A stretch of DNA of 12,147 nucleotides, from positions 1 through 12,147 of the forward strand of contig JAFDHR010000033.1 in assembly GCA_019308645.1 (NCBI GenBank). Direction: 5' to 3'. A program made the translations under genes and the position numbers. This DNA comes from Deltaproteobacteria bacterium (GTDB lineage Bacteria > Desulfobacterota > DSM-4660 > Desulfatiglandales > B25-G16). A model generated the notes under the pieces. It was not told the origin of the DNA. It did not search any database and saw nothing but the letters and a program-made list of their open reading frames with translations. The first letter of the stretch is position 1, and each line of letters opens with the position of its first letter. Below, piece by piece: positions 1-6,834 of this stretch.

Positions 1-1
1 T

Positions 2-160
2 CCGGAGATTAAATTTATCTTGGGTGAGATTGGGGAATCACTTGATACTGCCACTATGACCAGGCTTAATTACAGGGTAAACGTCAATGGAGAAAAACCT
101 GCTTGGGTTGCGAAAAGCTGGCTTAAAGGTGTGGGACTTGTGATTAAGAAGAAAAAATAA
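2..160 (+). CDS. C-terminus of glycine betaine/choline-type ABC transporter substrate-binding protein (partial)
   Basis: The reading frame is open from the left edge to a TAA at 158-160, giving the last 52 residues of a protein whose start lies outside the window. The pattern LDTATMTRLNYRVNV, then a Trp-Val-Ala-Lys-x-Trp-Leu segment and a short Lys-rich tail, resembles the conserved end of OpuAC/OpuCC-type quaternary-amine binding proteins, which typically read 'L-x-x-x-T-M-x-x-L-N-x-x-V-D-V-x-G-x-x-P-x-x-V-A-x-x-F-L'. In that family the protein binds glycine betaine or choline outside the membrane and delivers it to an ABC permease for osmoprotection. Only the C-terminal helices are visible, so the substrate is not determined. 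It converges on the minus-strand array and is separated from it by a strong hairpin. Confidence 0.62.
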   Translation, partial: PEIKFILGEIGESLDTATMTRLNYRVNVNGEKPAWVAKSWLKGVGLVIKKKK

Positions 161-170
161 AACATTAAAG

Positions 171-210
171 AAACGCCTAAAGTGACTTAAAGTAGTCACT
201 TTAGGCGTTT
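171..210. terminator. Bidirectional hairpin terminator between convergent genes
   Basis: A perfect 17-bp inverted repeat (171-187 with 194-210) surrounds a 6-base loop. Arms read AAACGCCTAAAGTGACT and its complement. It starts 10 bases after the stop of the plus-strand binding-protein gene and ends 4 bases before the stop codon of the minus-strand ParB-like gene. Read on the minus strand it is followed by a T-rich stretch (about 150-170). On the plus strand the stem itself ends in TTT but no long T tract follows. Its position and symmetry fit a shared terminator for both converging transcripts. Confidence 0.85.
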
Positions 211-214
211 GTCA

Positions 215-1141
215 TCAATACCGAACCAACCCAAAAAACCGCCTGAAGGCCCCTAAAACCTTTCTAAAAAGTCCGCCGTATTTCTTGGTATAAGCCTCTA
301 CTATGCTTTCAGGTTCCACTTTCCACCCATGTTCATTGATTAATTGGCGCCTATGCTGGATCATCCACAGATAGAAATCCGTCTCTGTCCTATGGGGAAA
401 CTGTCTCATGATGCGATTTTTCCGAATGATTGATGCTAACGGTGTATAAACATTATCATACCAGGAACAGGCGGCTTCAGATAGGGGTATTTCTTCCCCC
501 TTTTCCAGATAATATTTATGGGCCTGAATATGATCCATCAGGACGGGATATCCGCCCAAAAGGGTTAACTGTAACTTTAGATGGGGACGGTTTTTGCCTA
601 ATTGGGTGTCCTTGAGAAACTGATGATATGTCTCCTGGATGGCCAGTTTTTCTATATTTATTCCCTCATCCAAAGGAACATCACATTCATATTCGTAGAC
701 CCGGGCCTCGATATTTCTCACCCCTTTTGTCCGAGCTACTGATATTCTGTGGTGACCATCCTTAACAAAATAAACATCCTGAACCTTGTACAATTCCACC
801 GGTGGAAGATCCTGCCGAAAATAATGAGCCTGGGCTACCTTTTTCCAACGATCCCGCAAGTCTTCCTTGAGAGGCAGGAAATATTTGGTAAAATTTCTAT
901 ACCGGCCCTCACTTCCCACAATACTATCGATGGAAACAATCTGTATCCCTAGATCTCGAACAAACCAGATTTCAAGTTTATCCTTCACATCATCAAAAGG
1001 GAGAAGCCGGGTAGACTTTCGCAGGATGAATCCTTTTAGCTCCTCCCAGAAGGCTTTTTGCATTGCCTGACTGAAATCTGCATCAAGTCGATGTTTTTTT
1101 TCTGCCCGTTTAGTTGTACTGTCGTCAAAGATAGGCATCAT
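215..1141 (-). CDS. ParB/Srx-fold domain protein, uncharacterised
   Basis: 308 residues. The recognisable core lies at about residues 67-150: IVSIDSIVGSEGRYRNF, then LPPVELYKVQDVYFVKDGHHRISVAR with the signature D128-G129-H130-H131-R132, the 'DGHHR' form of the ParB N-terminal-like nucleotide/phosphate-binding fold. The N-terminal 65 residues are charged and helical-looking. The C-terminal half (about 165-308) has no motif I recognise but is rich in Tyr, Trp and His and ends in a basic tail. No signal peptide or membrane segment is visible. The start is one of two consecutive ATGs, with GGAA a few bases upstream. The start overlaps the end of the metallophosphoesterase gene by 17 bases, implying translational coupling. 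ParB-fold proteins include DNA-binding CTPases and small-molecule kinases; nothing here chooses between them. No helix-turn-helix is evident, so chromosome partition is unlikely. Confidence 0.72.
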   Translation of the reverse strand: MMPIFDDSTTKRAEKKHRLDADFSQAMQKAFWEELKGFILRKSTRLLPFDDVKDKLEIWFVRDLGIQIVSIDSIVGSEGRYRNFTKYFLPLKEDLRDRWKKVAQAHYFRQDLPPVELYKVQDVYFVKDGHHRISVARTKGVRNIEARVYEYECDVPLDEGINIEKLAIQETYHQFLKDTQLGKNRPHLKLQLTLLGGYPVLMDHIQAHKYYLEKGEEIPLSEAACSWYDNVYTPLASIIRKNRIMRQFPHRTETDFYLWMIQHRRQLINEHGWKVEPESIVEAYTKKYGGLFRKVLGAFRRFFGLVRY

Positions 1142-1763
1142 CTATTTCCAAAATTTTATAGGGATTGGTATTTATGACCCATGTTGGGTCATAGTAACTC
1201 ATTGCTCTCCCTTCACCTCCCTGACGAGAAGTATGACCATGAATGAGATAGGTAGGTTTATACGTTTTCATAAACGTTAAAAATTCTTTAAATCCTCTAT
1301 GAGCTAAATCTTTTTCATCATTTATGCCAAGGGGGGGCGAATGGGTTATCAAGATGTCAATATAATGTTTGTATTTGATCTTATTAACCAAAAGGCGGGG
1401 AGCCATGCTTAGAACCTTTCGATGCATCTGTGCTTCGGTATATAGATAGGTTCCAGATTTGTACCGTGATGCCCCTGCCAGCCCTCCTATAAGCAGGTTC
1501 TTAAAAATTATTACCCTTTGGTCAATATTTATACATCCTTTAGCAAAAGGTTTATTTGTTGAATAGGGCTGGTGAGGTTGTTCATCATGATTTCCCGGCA
1601 CATAGTAAAGGGGAACATTAAGGCTCGTTACCAGATATTCAAGATAATAAGGAGGCAGGTCACCACAGGCAAGGATCAAATGGATTCCCTGGCACTTTTC
1701 CCTGAGAAGGTTCTCTTTGAAAAAAGATTTCTCAACCTTATCGCTCACTGTAAGAATTTTCAT
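1125..1763 (-). CDS. Metallophosphoesterase family protein
   Basis: 212 residues with the calcineurin-like metallophosphoesterase motifs in order: SDK at 7-9, GDLPP at 34-38, GNHD at 57-60, THSPP at 140-144 and HGHTS at 175-179. These supply most of the two-metal site (D8, D35, N58, H141, H175, H177). The usual first motif D-x-H is D8-K9-V10, so the histidine ligand is absent; other proteins that start 'SDK' look similar, so this may be a subfamily feature. No signal peptide is seen, so it should be cytosolic. The gene starts 14 bases after etfA and its end overlaps the ParB-like gene by 17 bases, forming a two-gene unit that may be read through from etfA. The substrate (phosphodiester, nucleotide or phosphoprotein) cannot be told from sequence. 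Confidence 0.85.
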   Translation of the reverse strand: MKILTVSDKVEKSFFKENLLREKCQGIHLILACGDLPPYYLEYLVTSLNVPLYYVPGNHDEQPHQPYSTNKPFAKGCINIDQRVIIFKNLLIGGLAGASRYKSGTYLYTEAQMHRKVLSMAPRLLVNKIKYKHYIDILITHSPPLGINDEKDLAHRGFKEFLTFMKTYKPTYLIHGHTSRQGGEGRAMSYYDPTWVINTNPYKILEIDDAYL

Positions 1764-1777
1764 AAGGTACTGTATAG

Positions 1778-2974
1778 TTATTTGGATTTCTTAAGTTCCC
1801 TGATGAGGATTGGCAGGATCTCCATTGCATTACCAACAATACCAAGGTCTGCAACCTTGAATATGGGTGCATCTGGATCTTTATTTATTGCAATGATGGT
1901 TTTTGCTGAACTCATTCCAACAAGGTGCTGAATAGCCCCACTGATTCCAACAGCTATGTATAGTTGTGGTCCCACAGTTAGTCCTGATTGTCCTACCTGC
2001 TTGGTGTGAGGTATCCAGTCAAGTTCAACAATAGCCCTCGAGCCGGCCATTACACCTCCAAGCTTTTCTGCCAACTCTTGGATAAGTTTCAAATTTTCTT
2101 TTTTCTGGCATCCTCTCCCTGCTGATACAATGATGTCAGCATCTTCAATACCAACTTCCTTTTCATTCCTGAGCCTTTCAATAGCAACTACCTTTGTTTT
2201 GATTGCAGCTGGGGAAAGCACTACCTTAAAGTCTACGATTTCACCCTTTCTTGAGTTGTCAGGATCTCCAAAAGAAAAGACATTTGGTCTCACAGTTGCC
2301 ATCTGGGGTCTTGTGTAGGGTGAGACTATTGATGCCATTATGTTTCCACCAAAGGCAGGTCTTGTCTGGATGAGTTCTCCCTTTTCATTCATTTCCAGAC
2401 CAGTACAATCCGCAGTAAGTCCAAGATGTAATCTCGCAGCAACCCTCGGGGCAAGTTCCCTTCCATGTGGTGTTGCGCCAAAGAGAAAAACAGAGGGTCT
2501 CTCCTTAGAGATAATGGCAGATATCACATTGGTGAAGCTGTCGGTTGTGAAGCTGCCGAGAAGTTTATGTTGACACCTTATTACCCTGTCTGCGCCATAG
2601 GCAATGAGTGTCTCAAGACCTTGTAGTTTATCATCACCTAAAACTACTACTGTTAAGGCTTGGTCAAGTCTATTGGCAAGCTTTCGTCCCTGGGCAAGAA
2701 GCTCTCTCACCACTTTTTTTGGGGCAATTCCTTTATCTTTTTCTTCACATTCTCCCCAGATGAAGATACCTGAAAATGTATCCAGCTCTTCTTTTGGAAC
2801 TGGTTTCCTTTCAATTGAAAGAGCATCAACTGGACAACTATTTACACATGCCCCACAAAGGGTGCAATTGTCTTGCACCTGGGCTATTGTATCAATAACA
2901 ACAATAGCACCAAAAGGGCACACTTTCTCGCATATTTTGCACCCAGTACATTTCTCAATATCGATCTTGAGCAT
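1778..2974 (-). CDS. etfA: Electron transfer flavoprotein alpha subunit with N-terminal 2[4Fe-4S] ferredoxin domain
   Basis: 398 residues in two parts. Residues 1-55 form a ferredoxin-like domain with two complete CxxCxxCxxxCP motifs (C9, C12, C15, C19 and C37, C40, C43, C47). The rest is a standard EtfA: an adenine-binding alpha/beta domain (about 65-255) and the FAD domain containing SAGRGCQ, QVGQSGLTV, YIAVGISGAIQH and APIFKVADLGIVGN. EtfA pairs with EtfB and passes electrons between a flavoprotein dehydrogenase and another carrier. Ferredoxin-fused EtfA occurs in electron-bifurcating complexes such as the lactate dehydrogenase Etf of Acetobacterium, and in other anaerobic EtfAs. The start codon follows the etfB stop by 4 bases. 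Late in the FAD domain the usual ADYGIVGD reads ADLGIVGN, a small deviation. The assignment is firm; bifurcation is inferred from the Fe-S domain and the neighbours. Confidence 0.95.
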   Translation of the reverse strand: MLKIDIEKCTGCKICEKVCPFGAIVVIDTIAQVQDNCTLCGACVNSCPVDALSIERKPVPKEELDTFSGIFIWGECEEKDKGIAPKKVVRELLAQGRKLANRLDQALTVVVLGDDKLQGLETLIAYGADRVIRCQHKLLGSFTTDSFTNVISAIISKERPSVFLFGATPHGRELAPRVAARLHLGLTADCTGLEMNEKGELIQTRPAFGGNIMASIVSPYTRPQMATVRPNVFSFGDPDNSRKGEIVDFKVVLSPAAIKTKVVAIERLRNEKEVGIEDADIIVSAGRGCQKKENLKLIQELAEKLGGVMAGSRAIVELDWIPHTKQVGQSGLTVGPQLYIAVGISGAIQHLVGMSSAKTIIAINKDPDAPIFKVADLGIVGNAMEILPILIRELKKSK

Positions 2975-2978
2975 TTTC

Positions 2979-3776
2979 TTAAACGAACTTCCTTTCTTTA
3001 AGGAACCCGATCAGTTTCTTTGCTGCTCCCTGTGGTTCTATACCGTCAATAAGCATTCCCGTTTTTTTCACCTGGGGTGGAAAGATCCTTACAACCTGAG
3101 TAAATGAGCCTTTCAAACCAAGTTTGTTCTCGTCAATGGTAAGCTCAGAGGCACTAACAACCAGGAGCTCTTTTTTCCGTGCATCAAGAATTTCTTTAAA
3201 CGACGATACACTCCGTATCATGGGGCCTTTACTCATAGAAATAAGGCCTGGAAGTGTTACCTCTACAATTTCATTACCTGTTTCTATCTCTCTTTTTACC
3301 CTGACCTTTTTTTTATTACCAATAAGCTCAACTCCAACTGCATACATTATTTGAGGGATACCAAGAATTTCTGAAAGCTCTGGCCCTACCTGGGCTGTAT
3401 CACCATCTATTGCCTGCTTTCCAACTAGAATCAGGTCAAAGTCATTTTCCATTGTCCGTATAGTCTCGGCAAGGGTGAAGGCTGTAGCCCATGTATCAGA
3501 TCCTGCAAATTTCATATCTGCCAAAAGAATTGCTCTGTCAATACCCATCTCAAGGCATCTCATCAACGCTGTCCTTGCCTGTGGAGGCCCCATGGAGATA
3601 GCTACTGTCTCTATATCACCATAGTGCCTTTTGAGGTCTAAGCCCATCTCTACAGCATATTCACAAAATGGATTGAGTATTGAGTCTACCCCTTCTCTCA
3701 TAAGGGTTCCTGTTTCAGGATTTATTGTTACATCCATAATTTCTGGAACTTGTTTTACACAAATGAGTATCTTCAT
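2979..3776 (-). CDS. etfB: Electron transfer flavoprotein beta subunit
   Basis: 265 residues, normal length for the family. It begins with MKILICVKQVP and carries the Etf beta signature GKQAIDGDTAQVGPELSE (119-136), preceded by GSDTWATAFTLAETI. This is the smaller partner of the EtfAB heterodimer, binding AMP in classical Etfs or a second FAD in bifurcating ones. It is followed after 4 bases by etfA. The ATG at 3776 is the natural start because the conserved N-terminus begins there, but no Shine-Dalgarno sequence is visible. The leader before the ATG is TTAATAAAA joined directly to repeat sequence of the GxxExxY cassette, so its upstream region appears to have been replaced or displaced. Expression may depend on readthrough from the dehydrogenase gene or on a promoter within the cassette. 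Confidence 0.96.
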   Translation of the reverse strand: MKILICVKQVPEIMDVTINPETGTLMREGVDSILNPFCEYAVEMGLDLKRHYGDIETVAISMGPPQARTALMRCLEMGIDRAILLADMKFAGSDTWATAFTLAETIRTMENDFDLILVGKQAIDGDTAQVGPELSEILGIPQIMYAVGVELIGNKKKVRVKREIETGNEIVEVTLPGLISMSKGPMIRSVSSFKEILDARKKELLVVSASELTIDENKLGLKGSFTQVVRIFPPQVKKTGMLIDGIEPQGAAKKLIGFLKERKFV

Positions 3777-3785
3777 TTTTATTAA

Positions 3786-4235
3786 CTATTCGGCCGCAGA
3801 CCCGCCTGCCAGACGGCGGGCAGGTTTACGCTGATTAACGCTGATTTTTTTTCTTTTATTATCATATACAAATCTTTTGAATTCTGGTTTTCTCCCAAAA
3901 TTCAATAATAAGCCAACTTCAATATTTGTTGCCTTCAAGTAATTGATTAATTGAGCTTCATGTGCAGAATCAAGAGTACGAACTGCTTTTAGTTCGACTA
4001 TTACTTTTTGGTCTACAATCAAGTCAGCCTTGAAATTTCCTATTATAGTACCTCGAAAGAATACAGAAATATCTTTCTGCCTCTCAACGTAGAGTCCATA
4101 TTCGGTTAAGACAATATAGAGGGCATTTTCATAGACAGATTCCAGAAATCCATCACCAAGTTCATTATAAACTTCGTAAAAACTCTTAAGAATAATATCT
4201 GTAATTTCTTTGTGTTTAAATCTATCTGTGTCCAT
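3786..4235 (-). CDS. GxxExxY protein (PD-(D/E)XK-like nuclease fold)
   Basis: 149 residues. The family motif is GFLESVY (29-35), within YNELGDGFLESVYENAL. A PD-(D/E)XK-like core follows: D71, then E81-L-K83 (DLIVDQKVIVELK), and Q95-x3-Y99 (QLINYLK). GxxExxY proteins are widespread in environmental bacteria and uncharacterised. The start ATG lies 5 bases inside the upstream repeat arm, and the 5' coding bases (ATGGACACAGAT) continue the repeat's ACACAG pattern. The natural protein probably ended near residue 136. Residues 137-149 (KPARRLAGGSAAE) are encoded by the downstream repeat arm, and the stop is the TAG in GAATAG. The gene sits between the dehydrogenase gene and etfB, which normally belong together, so it looks inserted. 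Nuclease activity is inferred from fold residues only. Confidence 0.88.
   Translation of the reverse strand: MDTDRFKHKEITDIILKSFYEVYNELGDGFLESVYENALYIVLTEYGLYVERQKDISVFFRGTIIGNFKADLIVDQKVIVELKAVRTLDSAHEAQLINYLKATNIEVGLLLNFGRKPEFKRFVYDNKRKKISVNQRKPARRLAGGSAAE
3797..3829. repeat. Inverted repeat arm (etfB side) of the GxxExxY cassette
   Basis: 33 bases that are the exact reverse complement of 4240-4272. The arm has internal symmetry of its own: CCTGCC pairs with GGCAGG and CCGCC with GGCGG, so each arm can fold as a small hairpin. Much more GC-rich than its surroundings. Immediately outside it is GGCCG then AATAGTT (read from the minus strand GGCCGAATAGTTAA), which resembles sequence before ldcA. 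Confidence 0.95.
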
Positions 4236-4239
4236 CTGT

Positions 4240-4272
4240 GTAAACCTGCCCGCCGTCTGGCAGGCGGGTCTG
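4240..4272. repeat. Inverted repeat arm (dehydrogenase side) of the GxxExxY cassette
   Basis: Exact reverse complement of 3797-3829 over 33 bases. It begins 5 bases upstream of the GxxExxY start codon and ends 12 bases from the stop codon of the FAD-linked dehydrogenase. Weaker similarity continues outward (GGCTAATT here against GGCCGAATAGTT on the other side), suggesting the two ends derive from one longer repeat. Confidence 0.95.
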
Positions 4273-4284
4273 TGGCTAATTCCC

Positions 4285-5946
4285 TTACATATCCAGCATG
4301 TTTCCTGGGTTTAACATAAGACCAGGATCAAGGGCGTTTTTCATTCCTTTCATCTCTTTGAGCACCTTATCTGAGAACATTATAGAAAAAAATTCCCTTT
4401 TAATCTTTCCAACGCCATGTTCAGCAGATATTGTTCCACCAAGGCCTACTGCCTTTTTCGCAAATTCTCTGTATATAGAAAGGCCTTCTTTCATATCTTT
4501 AAGAGATCTTGGAATGATGTTGATATGAAGGTGATTATTGCCAATATGTCCAAATGCAAGCCATTCAAGGCCTGCATTTTCTAATGTGGATCTATAAAAT
4601 GCCCAGATTTCTTCTAAGGCATGATCGGGAACAGCGAGGTCAGTTCCAAGCTTATAAAGTTCGGGTATCTTCTTTTTTCTCTCGGCTATGATAGTGTTGA
4701 CAGTCTCAGGAAGGACATGCCTGAAGTTTTTGAATCGATCAAGATCTCTTTGTTCGTATCCAGCCCAGGACATTCCAGGGTTTGATCCACACCCACAAAC
4801 TATTTCTTCAAGTTTTGAGTAGTCATTATCTTTGCTTTCAGGGTCGAAGCGTATATCAAAGAAGACCGCAGATTTTGCATAATCCGGTATTGGAGGCATT
4901 CCTACTACTTTCGGGTCTTCCTTCTGTTTCTTTCTGAGAAGGTCAAGTGAATGAGAGCTATAAAACTCAATAAACTCTGGACGAATAGTTTTTTCCTTGC
5001 GCAGCGTAATGACAAAATCAATCGCCTTCTCATCTGACGGAAAGAATTGAACAATTGAAATAGGATTATTCCACTTTTGGAGTGCTACTTCAATCTCGGT
5101 AATTGCCCCAAAAATACCTTCACTGCCTATAAACAGGTCAATAAGATCCATATTCGGAGCCGAGAAGATACCCGCTGCATTTTTCGTGAGGGGCATAGTA
5201 TACCTTGGCATCGTTACTATTGTTTCATTTCCCGTGCTGTCGATGATAGTAAACTCACCGGCGGGTGTTGCAAAATATTTACCGCGAGGGATTTCAAGGA
5301 CCTCCCCTGAGGCCAACATAACCCTTATCCATCTCACCCAGTTTCGCGTGGCCCCGTATCTGTAAGTTCTGGCACCGGATGCATTGGTAGAGACGGTTCC
5401 TCCCAAAGCTGCCCCCATCTCCGTTGGATCAGGAGGATAAAAGTAGGTAGTGTCACTTTCCTTGTATTTTTTGAGAAATGCCTTCGTTTCACTAGAACCA
5501 CTTTCGAAAAGCCCAGGGAAGTCCTTTTTCATTGCCCAATTGTTAAGATCCCGTATCGTCACACCACATTGGGCCCTCACAAGCCATTCTTTTGATTGAG
5601 TGTCATATCTGAGTCCTAAAATCTTATCGAATCTTTCGAGTGACACTATTGCTCCTCCATAAGGAACTGCGCCGCCTACTAAACCGGTTCTGGCACCGGA
5701 TAACGTTACCGTGACATTTTTTTCGTTCATTTCTTTAAAGATGGCTGAGAGCTCGTCTTCGTTGGTTGGAAAAAAAAGGTATTGGGCTCCCTGGTGGGCA
5801 AGTTTTGACTCATCACAGAGATAGGGACTATAATCCTGGCATATTTGGCTGTAATCCTCTATGCAGCGAATCCCTTTAAAATCGACAGAAGGAACTTCCT
5901 CAGAAGTAATCTCATGCATGATTTTACCACTTGACCACGATAACAT
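4285..5946 (-). CDS. FAD-linked dehydrogenase, D-lactate/glycolate (GlcD/Dld) type
   Basis: 553 residues of the vanillyl-alcohol-oxidase/PCMH flavoprotein superfamily. The FAD domain shows TLSGARTGLVGGAVPYGG (81-98), PTEMGAALGGTVSTNASGAR (174-192) and GSEGIFGAITEIEVAL (274-289). The C-terminal substrate domain has GHIGNNHLHINIIP (466-479) and the near-terminal ISAEHGVGKIK (506-516), whose His and Glu residues bind metal and substrate in 2-hydroxyacid dehydrogenases. It is longer than the roughly 460-residue GlcD/LctD proteins. No Fe-S partner (GlcF) is present; etfBA follow, so Etf is the likely electron partner and a D-2-hydroxyacid the likely substrate. The ATG at 5946 overlaps murI by 23 bases and has AGGAAG 11 bases upstream. 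The in-frame ATG at 5919, 4 bases past the murI stop, is an alternative with a poorer ribosome site. Confidence 0.88.
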   Translation of the reverse strand: MLSWSSGKIMHEITSEEVPSVDFKGIRCIEDYSQICQDYSPYLCDESKLAHQGAQYLFFPTNEDELSAIFKEMNEKNVTVTLSGARTGLVGGAVPYGGAIVSLERFDKILGLRYDTQSKEWLVRAQCGVTIRDLNNWAMKKDFPGLFESGSSETKAFLKKYKESDTTYFYPPDPTEMGAALGGTVSTNASGARTYRYGATRNWVRWIRVMLASGEVLEIPRGKYFATPAGEFTIIDSTGNETIVTMPRYTMPLTKNAAGIFSAPNMDLIDLFIGSEGIFGAITEIEVALQKWNNPISIVQFFPSDEKAIDFVITLRKEKTIRPEFIEFYSSHSLDLLRKKQKEDPKVVGMPPIPDYAKSAVFFDIRFDPESKDNDYSKLEEIVCGCGSNPGMSWAGYEQRDLDRFKNFRHVLPETVNTIIAERKKKIPELYKLGTDLAVPDHALEEIWAFYRSTLENAGLEWLAFGHIGNNHLHINIIPRSLKDMKEGLSIYREFAKKAVGLGGTISAEHGVGKIKREFFSIMFSDKVLKEMKGMKNALDPGLMLNPGNMLDM

Positions 5947-6730
5947 TGGAAAGCGTTCTTCCTAAAATCCGCTCCCCAATGCTCGTAAATCTGATGGGTA
6001 CATCCGTGACATAAAATCGGTATTCAGGGGATGTTTGTTGCATATTTAGAAGATTATTTTTTTTAAGCAATTCACCTGCTTTTTCTGTTATTGCCTGAGC
6101 AGAGTCTACCAGAGTGATGTGAGCACCCATAATCTCCTGAAGGAGTGGTTTCAGTAAGGGATAGTGAGTACATCCCAGAACGAGAGTATCAATGTTTTGG
6201 GCCATAATATCATTAAGGTATTCCTGGGCGGTGAGTTTCGTTACCTGATGATCCAGCCAGCCTTCTTCTACCAGTGGTACAAACAAGGGGCACGCTTGAG
6301 AGAGGACCCTGATATCCGGATCAAAGCTTTTTATTGCTTTTTGATAGGCGTTACTGTTGATAGTTGTTGGCGTGCCAATTACACCGACACATTTATTATG
6401 TGTTTCAGCGACTGCACTCCGGGCACCTGCATCAACAACATCCAATACCGCAACAGGGGATAGATCCCGTATGGCCTGATAGGCTACAGCTGACATAGTG
6501 TTACATGCAATAATGAGTAGCTTAACCTTTTGGTCAAGCAAGAATTCTGTAATCTGCATCGCATAACGGTTAATCGTTTCAACCGATTTTACCCCGTAGG
6601 GAACCCTGGCAGTGTCCCCGAAATAGATGATGTTCTCAAAAGGGAGCTGTTCTATGATGGCCTTGACTACTGTAAGCCCACCTACACCCGAATCAAATAC
6701 ACCTATTGAATTGTTGGAGTTATTTTGCAT
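5924..6730 (-). CDS. murI: Glutamate racemase
   Basis: 268 residues, the usual size. Motifs in order: GVFDSGVGGLTVV (10-22), YFGDTARVPYG (36-46), IACNTMS with catalytic C76, GVIGTPTTI (116-124) and LGCTHYPLL with the second catalytic C187. It interconverts L- and D-glutamate in the cytosol to provide D-Glu for peptidoglycan stem peptides. Glutamate racemases with both cysteines are cofactor-independent. The ATG at 6730 begins right at the conserved N-terminus; the leader is very AT-rich and shows no clear Shine-Dalgarno. It lies 104 bases downstream of mpl and overlaps the start of the dehydrogenase gene, linking the cell-wall block to the redox block. Confidence 0.97.
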   Translation of the reverse strand: MQNNSNNSIGVFDSGVGGLTVVKAIIEQLPFENIIYFGDTARVPYGVKSVETINRYAMQITEFLLDQKVKLLIIACNTMSAVAYQAIRDLSPVAVLDVVDAGARSAVAETHNKCVGVIGTPTTINSNAYQKAIKSFDPDIRVLSQACPLFVPLVEEGWLDHQVTKLTAQEYLNDIMAQNIDTLVLGCTHYPLLKPLLQEIMGAHITLVDSAQAITEKAGELLKKNNLLNMQQTSPEYRFYVTDVPIRFTSIGERILGRTLSNVIVVKW

Positions 6731-6795
6731 AGATATATACTTATAGTAATATGTATTGATAAAATGGGTTATTATTAATTGAGTTCGTATGATCT
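6731..6795 (-). other. AT-rich leader upstream of murI
   Basis: The remainder of the mpl-murI spacer is strongly AT-rich. On the minus strand it contains TACTATAAG about 20 bases before the murI ATG, which could act as a -10 element, but I see no matching -35 box, so an internal murI promoter is only a possibility. Confidence 0.25.
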
Positions 6796-6834
6796 TAACA
6801 CAACAAACACAATAAACTCAAGAAACCCAACAAA
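6796..6834 (-). repeat. GTTTNTTGN 9-base-periodic tract after mpl
   Basis: Read on the minus strand, directly after the mpl TAG, come four near-copies of a 9-base unit (GTTTGTTGG, GTTTCTTGA, GTTTATTGT, GTTTGTTGT; the first shares its leading G with the stop codon), ending GTTAA. The same kind of tract occurs at 9531-9570 after ldcA, with a 22-base stretch that differs at two positions. Confidence 0.8.

Larger units (their letters stand above)
3797..4272 (-). mobile_element. Putative inverted-repeat-bounded GxxExxY cassette
   Basis: A 476-base unit consisting of one GxxExxY gene and two perfect 33-base inverted arms, inserted between two genes (FAD-linked dehydrogenase and etfB) that commonly form one operon. 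There is no transposase in the unit. I do not see a clear target-site duplication at the outer edges, so mobility is inferred from the boundary repeats and the location only. An alternative is that the arms are dispersed palindromic repeats that happen to collect around this gene type. Confidence 0.55.

Noticed and set aside
430..1070. Plus-strand open frames opposite the ParB-like gene
   Set aside because: They lie antisense to a conserved protein and encode no recognisable motif; they are reading-frame shadows.
6164..6463. 99-codon plus-strand frame opposite murI
   Set aside because: It is antisense to a clearly conserved enzyme and has no family features.
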